Shown piece after piece: positions 1 to 8,254 of a DNA stretch of 22,254 nucleotides. Position 1 is the stretch's first letter, and every line of letters starts with the position of its first letter. The notes under the pieces were generated by a model, which saw nothing but the letters and a program-made list of their open reading frames with translations, ran no database searches and was not told the origin of the DNA. A program made the position numbers and the translations under genes. The stretch is from Thiorhodovibrio sp. (GTDB taxonomy: Bacteria > Pseudomonadota > Gammaproteobacteria > Chromatiales > Chromatiaceae), in contig SKYD01000119.1 of assembly GCA_007128075.1 (NCBI GenBank), forward strand, positions 1 through 22,254, given 5' to 3'.

Positions 1-843
1 ATTGAAGAAATCAACCGCTCGGCGGATGAGATCGTCAACGCCATTGCCCAGATTCGTCAGGGTGCAGAGCAACAAGCTACGGCTGCCGAACAAGCGGTGG
101 CAGGGATTGCCCAGATTGAGCAAGGAGTCGCCATTGCCGAAGAGCGCAGCAACGCTGCCCTAGAAAAAGGCAAGACGATGAGTCAGCGGTTGGATGAGAA
201 CAAGACCAAGCTTGAGACCATGCTGAATGGCATTCGCTCAGCGACTGAGTCCAGCCAAAATAACCTCAAAGATATTCAATCGTTGGAAGACACCACCCGC
301 AAAATCGACAAAATTGTCGATGCCATTGCCACAGTTGCGATTAAAATCAGCATGTTAGCGGTTAATGGTGCTGTGGAGGCAGCGCGTGCCGGTGAATATG
401 GCAAGGGCTTTGCGGTGGTGTCATCGGATATCCAGAATCTTGCCGATGATGCTTCCGAAAACGCTGAACAAATCAAGGATTTGGTCAAAGCAATCCAAGA
501 TCAGTCGGTGGTGGTGCGCAACGATCTGGGCAATGTCTCGGACACCGCGCTGCAAGCACTCGAAAAAGCCGCCGCGACGACCAAAGATTTGGTGACAATC
601 GAAAGCGACATTGCCACCATTATGCAAGGCAGCAAAGATGTGCTCTCCTCGGCGGCTGAGATTGCCACCGCCGTGAGTCAGGCGAAAAAAGGTGTTGAGC
701 AGATTGCCGCTGCTGCTGAAGAGGCGAGCACTGCCACCAATCAGGCCTCGGCAGCAGCAGATCAACAATCTCAGGGCGCCACCGAACTGGCGAAAGCCAT
801 CGACGAAATTGCCTCGATTGCCGATGAGTTGCAAAGCGGTTAA
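1..843 (+). CDS. Methyl-accepting chemotaxis protein, C-terminal signalling part (5' truncated by window)
   Basis: The reading frame is open from base 1, so this is the 3' end of a longer gene; the GTG at 97 is internal. The visible 280 residues are the coiled-coil cytoplasmic signalling domain of a chemoreceptor, heptad-like and rich in Ala, Glu and Gln. The hairpin tip is recognisable around nt 340-440 (LAVNGAVEAARAGEYGKGFA). It corresponds to the usual LALNAAIEAARAGE.GRGFAVV but has VNG in place of LNA. The protein ends in ELQSG shortly after the coiled coil, so there is no C-terminal NWETF-like pentapeptide for tethering CheR or CheB. It would control CheA through the CheW-type adaptor encoded 44 bases downstream. 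The sensory domain lies outside the window, so the ligand and membrane topology cannot be stated. Confidence 0.93.
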   Translation: MEEINRSADEIVNAIAQIRQGAEQQATAAEQAVAGIAQIEQGVAIAEERSNAALEKGKTMSQRLDENKTKLETMLNGIRSATESSQNNLKDIQSLEDTTRKIDKIVDAIATVAIKISMLAVNGAVEAARAGEYGKGFAVVSSDIQNLADDASENAEQIKDLVKAIQDQSVVVRNDLGNVSDTALQALEKAAATTKDLVTIESDIATIMQGSKDVLSSAAEIATAVSQAKKGVEQIAAAAEEASTATNQASAAADQQSQGATELAKAIDEIASIADELQSG

Positions 844-874
844 CTGGGCTGTGTCCCTTGTCCTGATCTATCAC

Positions 875-879
875 AGGAG
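875..879 (+). promoter_or_regulatory. Ribosome binding site of triple-CheW gene
   Basis: AGGAG lies 8 bases before the ATG at 888. It is a strong match to the anti-Shine-Dalgarno sequence and supports that start. Confidence 0.7.
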
Positions 880-887
880 TACAGTCC

Positions 888-2543
888 ATGAACGATACCG
901 CACTTGAGGTGCAAGAAGACACCATTGAAACAGCAACCCTCGACACCGAGGAACAGACCGAGGGGCTCACTGATGAGATGGTGAATCAATATGTCACCTT
1001 TTATCTCAACAATGAGGCGTTTGCCTTCCCGATGGCGATGGTCATCGAGATTGTCCGCGTCCCTGAAACGGTCGATGTGCCACTGACCCCACCGGCATTG
1101 GTGGGGCTGGCGAATCTGCGCGGCAGTGTGCTGACCATTCTCGATCTGCGGCGGATGCTCGGTCTGCCCGAGGCAGCCGTCAACGAGGCAACGCGGGTGA
1201 TTGTCTGCGATGTCGGCAAGCCGGTTGGGCTGGTGGTGGATAAGGTCTCACGGGTGCTCAATGTCGATGCCAAATACATCGAATCCTCGGATCATGTCAG
1301 CGCCTCCATCGACAGCCAACTGCTGACCGGCGTTGCCAAAAGCATCGGCGGCCACGATCTAATCCAGTTGCTTGATGTGCGCCAGGTGGTGCGCCAAACC
1401 TTTTCTGAACGCTTCGTAAGCTCCACAACTGAGCGCAGCAGTGCTGGAGTCAGCGATCTGGGCACGACCGCCAGTCTCAAGCACCTAGAGGCTGAGGATG
1501 ATACCCAGCAACTGGTGAGCTTCGTGGTCGATGAGCAAGAATATGCTTTTGAGATCAACGAGGTTGAAGAGATCGTGCGCGTACCCGAGACCATCACCCA
1601 AGTGCCGCGTGCCTCGCACCATGTGTTAGGGCTGATCAATCTGCGTGGGCGGCTGTTGTCGTTGGTGAGTCTGCGGCGCATGTTTGCACTGGCTGAACGC
1701 CCCGTGGATGAGCACAACCGCATTCTGGTGGTGAATCTCAACGAGGCCGGCAAACGCCTAGAAACCGTTGGCATCGTGGTGGATCAGGTGCGCGAAGTGT
1801 TGCGCATCTCCCCCGAGGTGCAGGACAAGATGCCTGCCTTGTTGCGGCAAGGTGGTGATCTGGACGACATTGGCGCAGTGTGTCGGCTTGATGGCGGCAA
1901 ACGGCTGGTGTCTGTGCTGTCGTCGAGGACGCTGTTTGAGCATCCAGCCATCCAGCAAGCACTGCAAACCCGCGATCAGGAGTTAGAGGCCAGCGGCGTG
2001 ATACAGGATCAGAGCGAAGACAGTCGCGATCAAACCGATGATGAAACCCAGCTCGTTATCTTTATGCTTGCCGAACAGGAATTTGGGGTGAGCATTGAGG
2101 CGGTGCAGGAAATCACTCGCGTACCCGAGCAGATGACGCGGGTGCCCAAAACCCCGGAGTTTATCGAGGGCATGATCAATCTGCGCGGGGCGGTGTTGCC
2201 GGTGCTCAATATGCGCACCCGCTTTGGTTTGCAGCGCATTCAGCGCAACGACCGCCAGCGCATCTTGGTTCTCGACCTCAAAGGCACCCGCACCGGCTTT
2301 ATCACCGATGCCGTGCTTGAGGTGCGGCGGCTGCCACGGCATCTGATCGAGGATGCGCCCAATCTTTCCGAAGAACAAACCCGGATCATGGGTAAGGTGG
2401 TCAATTTCCGTGAGCAAAAACGCATGATTCAGGTGCTCGATGTCAGCCAATTGCTCAGTGATCGTGAACGAGCAGTCGTTGATCAGGCGACCTCGCTGCC
2501 TTCAAATGAGGGGCGGTCGAAAGCAGCAGCGGCGACCAATTAA
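888..2543 (+). CDS. Triple-domain CheW-type chemotaxis adaptor
   Basis: This is a 551-residue protein of three consecutive CheW-like domains, at about residues 32-170, 203-350 and 383-530, joined by acidic linkers. Each starts with a strand such as QLVSFVVDEQEYAF, followed by an EI.RVPE motif and an (A/I)NLRG segment (GLANLRG, GLINLRG, GMINLRG), which are CheW hallmarks. An ordinary CheW is about 150-170 residues with one domain. CheW couples receptors to CheA and builds the ring network of chemosensory arrays. A three-headed version could bridge several receptor or CheA partners within one polypeptide; that is inference. The gene follows the MCP by 44 bases and precedes cheB by 24 bases, with a good ribosome binding site, so it is almost certainly part of the same operon. 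Confidence 0.95.
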   Translation: MNDTALEVQEDTIETATLDTEEQTEGLTDEMVNQYVTFYLNNEAFAFPMAMVIEIVRVPETVDVPLTPPALVGLANLRGSVLTILDLRRMLGLPEAAVNEATRVIVCDVGKPVGLVVDKVSRVLNVDAKYIESSDHVSASIDSQLLTGVAKSIGGHDLIQLLDVRQVVRQTFSERFVSSTTERSSAGVSDLGTTASLKHLEAEDDTQQLVSFVVDEQEYAFEINEVEEIVRVPETITQVPRASHHVLGLINLRGRLLSLVSLRRMFALAERPVDEHNRILVVNLNEAGKRLETVGIVVDQVREVLRISPEVQDKMPALLRQGGDLDDIGAVCRLDGGKRLVSVLSSRTLFEHPAIQQALQTRDQELEASGVIQDQSEDSRDQTDDETQLVIFMLAEQEFGVSIEAVQEITRVPEQMTRVPKTPEFIEGMINLRGAVLPVLNMRTRFGLQRIQRNDRQRILVLDLKGTRTGFITDAVLEVRRLPRHLIEDAPNLSEEQTRIMGKVVNFREQKRMIQVLDVSQLLSDRERAVVDQATSLPSNEGRSKAAAATN

Positions 2544-2567
2544 GACTTCGATTGAGAAAACAACAAC

Positions 2568-3620
2568 ATGCCAATTAAAGTCTTGGTGGTCGATGATTCC
2601 GCGCTGATGCGCAAACATCTGCGCGGAATCCTTGAGGAAGGCGGTGATTTTATCGTCACCACAGCCCGCGATGGGCGCGATGCCCTAGTACGGGTTGCTG
2701 AAGATGATCCTGATGTCATTACCTTAGACATCAACATGCCGGTGATGGATGGGCTGGAGTGTCTGTCGCATATTATGACCGACTATCCACGCCCGGTGAT
2801 CATGGTCTCGTCGCTGACCAATGAGGGCGCGGTGGCGACCTTTGAGGCAATGGAGCTGGGCGCCGTGGATTATGTGCTCAAGCCTGGCGGCACGGTCTCG
2901 CTGAATATCCGCGAGGTTAGCAAAGAGATTTGCGCCAAGGTACGGGCAGCGGCGCGTTCGCGGCGGCGCACATCCACCAGCCGTCGCAGCACGAAACCGG
3001 CAGCGGTGCGTCCCACGACCAAAAAACCTGCCACCAGTCTAAGTTCTGCCTCGGTGGGGCTGGTGCTGATTGGGGTCTCCACTGGTGGCCCTTCGACCTT
3101 AGAAACCATCCTCACTGAGTTGCCGGCAGATTTTCCGTGTCCTATTCTGGTTTCCCAGCACATGCCCGCCCGCTTCACGGGCGTGTTTGCGCAACGGCTG
3201 AACAACCTTTGCGCGCTCAATGTAAAAGAAGTCACTGGGCCGACCCCGTTGCAGGTGGGCGAGATTCTGATTGCACGCGGTGAATCTGATGTCATTGTGG
3301 GCAAACGAGTGGGCAAACTCATGGCACTCAACATGCCGCCCGATAGCAGTTTATGGCACCCCAGCGTGGATCGGATGGTGCATTCCGCGCTGGAGCATTT
3401 TGATCCCAAAAATCTTATCGGCGTAGAATTGACCGGCATGGGTTATGACGGTGCTGAGGCAATGGCCAAGCTACACGCTGGCGGCGGGCGCACCATTGCT
3501 GAGTCCGAAGACAGCGCGGTGGTGTTTGGGATGCCCAAAGAGTTGATTGAACGCGGCGGTGCGGAGGTGATTCTTCCAGCAGATAAAATTGCCGCCCAGT
3601 TGCGCAGTTGGCTACGCTAA
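2568..3620 (+). CDS. cheB: Protein-glutamate methylesterase/glutaminase CheB
   Basis: The 350-residue protein has an N-terminal receiver domain (acidic pair D9/D10, phosphoacceptor D54 in LDINMP, K105) and a C-terminal methylesterase. The esterase triad is visible as S171 in GVSTGGP, H198 in SQHMPA and D294 in GMGYDGA. CheB removes methyl groups from, or deamidates, glutamyl side chains of chemoreceptors and is activated by phosphoryl transfer from CheA. The interdomain linker (about 126-160) is unusually basic, rich in Arg, Lys, Ser and Thr. The ATG at 2568 begins the receiver directly, though the upstream ribosome site is weak. Length is normal for the family. With cheR nearby it supplies adaptation, although the one receptor end seen here lacks a tethering pentapeptide. 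Confidence 0.97.
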   Translation: MPIKVLVVDDSALMRKHLRGILEEGGDFIVTTARDGRDALVRVAEDDPDVITLDINMPVMDGLECLSHIMTDYPRPVIMVSSLTNEGAVATFEAMELGAVDYVLKPGGTVSLNIREVSKEICAKVRAAARSRRRTSTSRRSTKPAAVRPTTKKPATSLSSASVGLVLIGVSTGGPSTLETILTELPADFPCPILVSQHMPARFTGVFAQRLNNLCALNVKEVTGPTPLQVGEILIARGESDVIVGKRVGKLMALNMPPDSSLWHPSVDRMVHSALEHFDPKNLIGVELTGMGYDGAEAMAKLHAGGGRTIAESEDSAVVFGMPKELIERGGAEVILPADKIAAQLRSWLR

Positions 3621-3646
3621 TCGCGCTTTAGTGATGGTGAATCGAC

Positions 3647-4276
3647 ATGGCTTTACGCAAACGAGAACCTAGCAGTCGCGTTGAAGACAAATCCGAGCGC
3701 CGTGATCAGGCGCGCAGTCTCGATGCACTCACCAAACAGCTTGAACAGGGCGATGCTACGGTGCGACGCTGGGCAGCCCGCGATCTTGCTGTCTATCCCA
3801 CAGCCGCCCCATTGTTGTGTCAACATTTAGAACACGAGACTGATTTATCTGTCCGCGAGGCGATGCTCGATAGCCTGATGCAGCTTGGCAACACCGCAGT
3901 AGTGGATGGGCTGTTGCCGATGTTGCGCAGTGCTGATGTCGCGCTCCGTAACGAGATCATTGAGCTACTGCAAAATATGCCCGCTGCTGTCGCCCCGCGC
4001 ATGCGCGGTCTGCTTGCCGATCAGGATGAGAACATTCGCATCTATGCCATTGATGTGGCGCGCGCCCTCGCCCATCCCGAGGTTCCAGAAATGATGCGCG
4101 ATCTGCTCGCCCGTGAGAGCCATATCAATGTTATTGGCCAGGCTGTCGAATGTCTTGCCGAGGCAGGCACGCCAGAGGTGTTGCCGGTGCTTGAGGAGCT
4201 AAAAGCCAATCATAGCACTGAGCCGTTTATCGTTTTTGCGGTGGATACCGCAATCAGTCGTATCACTGGTTGTTAG
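3647..4276 (+). CDS. HEAT-repeat protein in chemosensory operon
   Basis: This 209-residue soluble protein has a charged N-terminal segment of about 25 residues, then repeating helix pairs of about 30 residues. Examples are DATVRRWAARDLAVYP, DLSVREAMLDSLMQLG, DVALRNEIIELLQ and DENIRIYAIDVARAL. The pattern matches HEAT or PBS-lyase-type alpha-solenoid repeats. Such folds are protein-binding scaffolds, and no catalytic motif is visible. It sits between cheB (26 bases upstream) and cheR (4 bases downstream), so it is probably made with the adaptation enzymes and may bind one of them, CheA or a receptor. That role is inferred from position alone. There is no signal peptide or membrane segment. Confidence 0.85.
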   Translation: MALRKREPSSRVEDKSERRDQARSLDALTKQLEQGDATVRRWAARDLAVYPTAAPLLCQHLEHETDLSVREAMLDSLMQLGNTAVVDGLLPMLRSADVALRNEIIELLQNMPAAVAPRMRGLLADQDENIRIYAIDVARALAHPEVPEMMRDLLARESHINVIGQAVECLAEAGTPEVLPVLEELKANHSTEPFIVFAVDTAISRITGC

Positions 4277-4280
4277 GTGA

Positions 4281-5147
4281 ATGATGTCAGAGCAGGCGCG
4301 CCAAGGCAGTATTTCGCAGGCCGATTTTTTGCGGTTTCGCGATTTTTTTTATCGCAAAACCGGGCTGTATTTTGAGGAAGGCAAGCGTTATTTTGTTGAC
4401 AAGCGGCTGTTGGCACGCATGGCCGCCAATGGCCATGAGACTTTTCGTAGCTATTTTGCGTTCATGCGCTTTCAGGCCTCGCAGCAAGAGCTGCAACAGC
4501 TCATTAACCTGCTCACCGTCAACGAAACCTATTTTTTTCGTGAGGAGTACCAGTTTCAGTGCATGGTCAACTCGGTGCTCAACGAAGTGTTGCGCCACCA
4601 TCCGGGCAACCGTCCGCTGCGTATCTGGTCGATGCCCTGCTCCAGTGGCGAGGAGCCCTATTCCATTGCGCTGTATCTGCTCGAATACTGGCCGCCGATT
4701 AAAAACACCGATGTGGAGATCATCGCTTCCGACATCGACAGCAACATCCTCAATGCAGCACGGCGGGGGCTGTATAGTCAGCGTTCGGTGCAACATCTAC
4801 CCGACCGGATTCGCCGCAATTATTTTAAGTCACTTCCTGATCAAATGTTCCAGCTCAATGACGATCTACGCGAATCGGTTGATTTTACCAAGGTCAATCT
4901 CACCGATCCGATGGACACCCGCGCTTATCGCAATTTTGATCTGATTTTTTGCCGCAATCTGCTGATTTATTATGATGATACTTCTCGGCGGCTGGCCGTT
5001 GAGGCACTGTTTGATGCACTCGATCCCGGTGGCTTTATTTTTCTTGGCCATTCAGAATCAATGAGCCGCATCTCGTCGCTGTTTCGCGTGCGTAAATTCT
5101 CCGATGCCATTGCCTATCAGAAACCATTGGCGGGTCAGGGAGCTTAA
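4281..5147 (+). CDS. cheR: Chemotaxis protein methyltransferase CheR
   Basis: The 288-residue protein has the full CheR layout: an N-terminal all-alpha domain to about residue 85, ending in the conserved TVNETYFFRE, then an S-adenosylmethionine methyltransferase fold. Motifs include SMPCSSGEEPYSIA (SAM-binding loop), IIASDID (acidic residue after beta 2), FCRNLLIYY, and FLGHSES near the end. It methylates receptor glutamates using SAM, opposing CheB. Two Met codons open the frame (4281 and 4284). The AGGTG at 4275-4279 lies 4 bases before the second ATG, so 4284 may be the true start. No TPR extension or pentapeptide-binding addition is evident. The gene begins 4 bases after the HEAT-repeat gene, implying translational coupling. 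Confidence 0.97.
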   Translation: MMSEQARQGSISQADFLRFRDFFYRKTGLYFEEGKRYFVDKRLLARMAANGHETFRSYFAFMRFQASQQELQQLINLLTVNETYFFREEYQFQCMVNSVLNEVLRHHPGNRPLRIWSMPCSSGEEPYSIALYLLEYWPPIKNTDVEIIASDIDSNILNAARRGLYSQRSVQHLPDRIRRNYFKSLPDQMFQLNDDLRESVDFTKVNLTDPMDTRAYRNFDLIFCRNLLIYYDDTSRRLAVEALFDALDPGGFIFLGHSESMSRISSLFRVRKFSDAIAYQKPLAGQGA

Positions 5148-5162
5148 ATCAAGGGGTGGATT

Positions 5163-5543
5163 ATGAAACGCGCTCTAGTCGTCGATGATGCACTGACAGT
5201 CCGGTTATATCATCGCCAACTGCTTGAGGCCATTGGCTTTGAGGTCGAAGAGGCCGCCAATGGCATCGAGGCACTCGAAAAGGGGCTGTCTACGCCCACG
5301 CCCTTTGATCTATTCTTGGTAGATGTCAATATGCCCAAGATGGATGGCTATCGCTTGGTTGCTGAGATGCGCCAAAGCCAGGAGCTACAAGCGATTCCAG
5401 TGATCATGGTTAGCACTGAATCCCGCCCCCGAGGGCGCGATCTGGCACTGCAAACGGGGGCGAATTTGTATCTGGTCAAGCCCGCCAATGGCGCGCTCTT
5501 GCAACAGCAGGCCCAGCTCTTAGTGGGGGCGATTGAGCAATGA
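5163..5543 (+). CDS. CheY-type single-domain response regulator (first)
   Basis: This is a 126-residue stand-alone receiver domain. Key residues are visible: D8/D9 (metal site), phosphoacceptor D54 in LVDVNMP, Ser/Thr at VSTES around 84-85, and K106 in LVKPAN. There is no output domain, so it acts by protein contact when phosphorylated, either on a flagellar or other motor target or as a phosphate sink. It has a good ribosome site (AAGGGG at 5150-5155, 7 bases before the ATG). Its stop overlaps the CheA start by 4 bases (ATGA), so the two are translationally coupled, and it is the most obvious substrate of that kinase. I cannot tell motility from another output on this sequence. Confidence 0.95.
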   Translation: MKRALVVDDALTVRLYHRQLLEAIGFEVEEAANGIEALEKGLSTPTPFDLFLVDVNMPKMDGYRLVAEMRQSQELQAIPVIMVSTESRPRGRDLALQTGANLYLVKPANGALLQQQAQLLVGAIEQ

Positions 5544-7951
5544 GTGCGCAACTGCTCGAGGCCTTTCTTGCTGAGGCGCGTGAGCTATTAGAGCAGATCG
5601 GCACCTTGGCACTCGAACTCGAACAACAAGGTCAGGATGCCGATCTAATCAACAGCCTGTTTCGTGCAGTGCACACCCTCAAAGGCGGCTCAGGGCTGTT
5701 TGATATTGTTCCTTTCACTCAGGTTGTTCATGCCGCCGAAGATATCCTCAGTCAGGTGCGCGAGGGGCAGCTTGAGCTGACTCCAGAGCACATGGACCAG
5801 TTGCTCAGTGCCATGGATCAGATCGGCTTCTGGCTCGATCAGCTCGAAAGCAGTGGAACCCTGGACGATCAGGCACCCGCGATCAGCGAACGCTTCACCT
5901 TGGCGTTACGGTCGATCTTAGGCGGTGGCGGCGACAGTGCGCCCTCAGATTCGGCAGCAGAGTCTGAAGAGGCGGCACCTGACGCGCCACCGGATTGGCT
6001 GCTACGGGTACCCGAAGCCAAGCGCACTGAGTTAGCGCAACAGGGCAACTGCATTGCCATTCTTTATACCCCTGATGAACAATGTTTTTTCCAGGGGCAC
6101 GATCCCTTATTGACCATCAACACCCTGCCCAATCTGGCATGGTGGCAGATTGCTGCCCGCGAGCCATGGCCAGAGCTGGAGGCGTTTGATCCCTATCGCT
6201 GTGTGTTGGGGATTCTGGCTTTATCGCAAGCGCCGCTAGAGGATGTCCGCCATCATCTGCGCTATGTGAGCGATCAAATCGAGCTTAGCATAGTGGCAGC
6301 CAGCGATCTCGATCCTGATGCAACGCCAGCAGCCGCGCCAACAGTTGAGGACGCGCCAGAGGTCTCGGATCAAGAGCTGCCCGATGACCAAACACTGAAC
6401 GCCACGACACAACTCGTACTTGAGCTATTGCAAGAGCAGCGTGATTGTCTGCGCGCCCAAGTGGTTCCTGAGCTATGGACAGGGCGGGTTGCCAGTGTTG
6501 GCGCAGTGCTGCGTCATCTGTTGACAGTGCTCAACCATGAGGATTTGATCGCACAGTTGCCGGAAGCATTGGCTCAATCTACTGCCAACAGTGGACAGGC
6601 GGCGGCACTGCTGGAGATGATTAATCAGGCACTTGAACGCAGCCGCCCGCCTGCGCCACAGCCAAGCCCTGAGCCAGCGCTTGAGGCTGCTGCATCAGCA
6701 GAGACCCCCACTGAGCCAGAGCCAACCACTGAGCGTCGTCAAACGCAGCCCGCAGCAGGCAAAGATGACAACCGCCAGCGGGTTCTTAAAGTTGATGCTG
6801 AACGCATTGACACCCTGATGGATTTGGTCGGTGAGCTGATTGTCGCCAAAAACGCGCTGCCATTCCTTGCCCGCCGAGCAGTTGAAGAATTTAAAATTCG
6901 TCCGCTCTCAAAAGAGATTAAAGGCCATTTCAATATCTTAAATCGGATTGCTGAAGAGATGCAGGGCGCGGTGATGCAGGTGCGGATGATTCCCGTCGGC
7001 ACTGCTTTTCAGCGTTTCCCTCGACTGGTGCGCGACATCTCGCGCAAGCTGGGCAAACAGGTGCAGCTTGAGTTGCAAGGCGAGGACACTGAGGCTGATA
7101 AAAATGTGGTCTCGGATTTGTCTGACCCTTTAATTCATCTGGTGCGCAACGCCCTCGATCATGGCATCGAAACCCCCAGTGAGCGCATTGAATCTGGCAA
7201 GCCACCGACTGGGCGGATTCGCATCAAAGCACACCAACAAGAAGATCGGGTGCTGATTGAGATCAACGACGATGGACGCGGGATGGATCCGACCGTTCTC
7301 AAGCGCAAAGCCTATGAAAAGGGGCTGTTGACTGAAGAGGCACTGGAACGCCTGACTGATCAAGAAGCACTGCAATTGATCTTTGCCGCTGGATTTTCGA
7401 CTGCCGAGAGCATTTCCGACCTATCGGGGCGCGGGGTGGGCATGGATGTGGTGCGCAATGCGGTGCAACGCGCCAGCGGCGATATTATTCTCGATAGCAC
7501 CCTGGGGCTGGGCACCACAGTACGCTTGAGTTTGCCGCTGTCGATGACGGTGACTCAGGTGATGATCATCCGCGTCGGCGATGAAGATTTTGGGGTGATT
7601 TTTGACACAGTGCGCGAGACTCTGCGGCTGCCGCAAAATGAGGTGCAGCGCATCAAGCAACATGAGGCAATTATTCTCCGCGAGCGGTTATTGCCACTGC
7701 ATCGGCTCGACCATCTGCTCGGTCTGCCCGAAACCAGCCCCCAACAGGGCGACTTGTCGGTCTTGGTGGTCGGGGTTGGCAGCACCGATTTTGCATTAGT
7801 TGTTGATGATGTTCGCGAAGGCGTGGATGTGATCTTAAAGCCACTGGAAGGAGTGATGTCGAGTTTTCCGCTCTATGCTGGTACTGCGCTCTTAGGCGAT
7901 GGGCGGGTGTTGTTGGTGCTCAACCTCAAGGAATTATTACAATGCCTGTGA
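5540..7951 (+). CDS. cheA: Chemotaxis histidine kinase CheA
   Basis: The 803-residue kinase has its domains in the usual order. P1/Hpt covers about 1-105, with phosphohistidine H45 in RAVHTLKGGSG. A P2-like domain around 150-255 carries the (F/Y)xP...F.G.DPL signature seen in many CheA proteins. A long Pro/Glu/Ala linker extends to about 410. P3 dimerisation covers about 415-480. The P4 HATPase shows LIHLVRNALDHGIE (N box, near 532), NDDGRGMD (G1) and DLSGRGVGMDVV (G2, near 628). A P5 CheW-like domain covers about 665-803. It autophosphorylates in response to the receptor-CheW complex and passes phosphate to CheY and CheB. There is no fused receiver, unlike CheA proteins of some alternative-function systems. 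It overlaps cheY by 4 bases and the next gene by 10. Confidence 0.97.
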   Translation: MSAQLLEAFLAEARELLEQIGTLALELEQQGQDADLINSLFRAVHTLKGGSGLFDIVPFTQVVHAAEDILSQVREGQLELTPEHMDQLLSAMDQIGFWLDQLESSGTLDDQAPAISERFTLALRSILGGGGDSAPSDSAAESEEAAPDAPPDWLLRVPEAKRTELAQQGNCIAILYTPDEQCFFQGHDPLLTINTLPNLAWWQIAAREPWPELEAFDPYRCVLGILALSQAPLEDVRHHLRYVSDQIELSIVAASDLDPDATPAAAPTVEDAPEVSDQELPDDQTLNATTQLVLELLQEQRDCLRAQVVPELWTGRVASVGAVLRHLLTVLNHEDLIAQLPEALAQSTANSGQAAALLEMINQALERSRPPAPQPSPEPALEAAASAETPTEPEPTTERRQTQPAAGKDDNRQRVLKVDAERIDTLMDLVGELIVAKNALPFLARRAVEEFKIRPLSKEIKGHFNILNRIAEEMQGAVMQVRMIPVGTAFQRFPRLVRDISRKLGKQVQLELQGEDTEADKNVVSDLSDPLIHLVRNALDHGIETPSERIESGKPPTGRIRIKAHQQEDRVLIEINDDGRGMDPTVLKRKAYEKGLLTEEALERLTDQEALQLIFAAGFSTAESISDLSGRGVGMDVVRNAVQRASGDIILDSTLGLGTTVRLSLPLSMTVTQVMIIRVGDEDFGVIFDTVRETLRLPQNEVQRIKQHEAIILRERLLPLHRLDHLLGLPETSPQQGDLSVLVVGVGSTDFALVVDDVREGVDVILKPLEGVMSSFPLYAGTALLGDGRVLLVLNLKELLQCL

Positions 7952-8193
7952 GATATTTAAGAGACATCGCTCGGCTGGAAGGGGTGTGTGCTGTTGAGGA
8001 TGCCGAGAGTTTGCTGGAATGGCTGCATGAGCATCCCGATGGCAAGCTCAATTTTAAGGACTGTGAGCATCTGCACAGCGCGGTGTTGCAGGTGATTATG
8101 GCGATGCAGCCCTGTGTTGCCGCTTGCCCGCGTGCTGGCACCCCAATCGCAGCGGTGATGGATGCGCTGTTCGACGATGCTGATACTGACTAA
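7942..8193 (+). CDS. Small STAS-like protein of chemosensory operon
   Basis: This 83-residue protein starts inside the end of cheA (10-base overlap). A good ribosome site, AAGGA at 7928-7932, lies 9 bases before its ATG. The core, around residues 22-58, reads LLEWLHEHPDGKLNFKDCEHLHSA... with VLQVIMA after it. It resembles the central strand-turn-helix of small STAS (anti-sigma-factor-antagonist-like) proteins found in chemotaxis operons, where an acidic residue and then D(S/T)A.LQ+L+A are typical. Ser46 would sit where STAS proteins carry their phosphorylated Ser/Thr. It is shorter than a full STAS domain (about 100 residues), so the assignment is tentative. The C-terminal segment holds two cysteines (C58 and C62) and an acidic tail. 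If correct, it would be a third STAS protein in the operon. Confidence 0.7.
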   Translation: MPVRYLRDIARLEGVCAVEDAESLLEWLHEHPDGKLNFKDCEHLHSAVLQVIMAMQPCVAACPRAGTPIAAVMDALFDDADTD

Positions 8194-8254
8194 ATTTCAG
8201 CTACAATAGCTTACAGTGATCTTATAACGACCGACCAATCGCACAATTTTTATC

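Noticed and set aside
421..834. 137-codon - strand frame opposite the MCP
   Set aside because: It lies wholly antisense to a conserved coiled-coil signalling domain and shows no family features.
2870..3439. 189-codon - strand frame opposite cheB
   Set aside because: It is antisense to the CheB linker and esterase with catalytic residues intact; its composition is Ser/Arg-rich as expected for a shadow.
4287..4796. 169-codon - strand frame opposite cheR
   Set aside because: It is antisense to the conserved CheR motifs and has no supporting ribosome site or family.
8194..8254. Internal promoter before the second CheY-type gene
   Set aside because: -10-like hexamers exist but no -35 at proper spacing, so it is mentioned only as a possibility.
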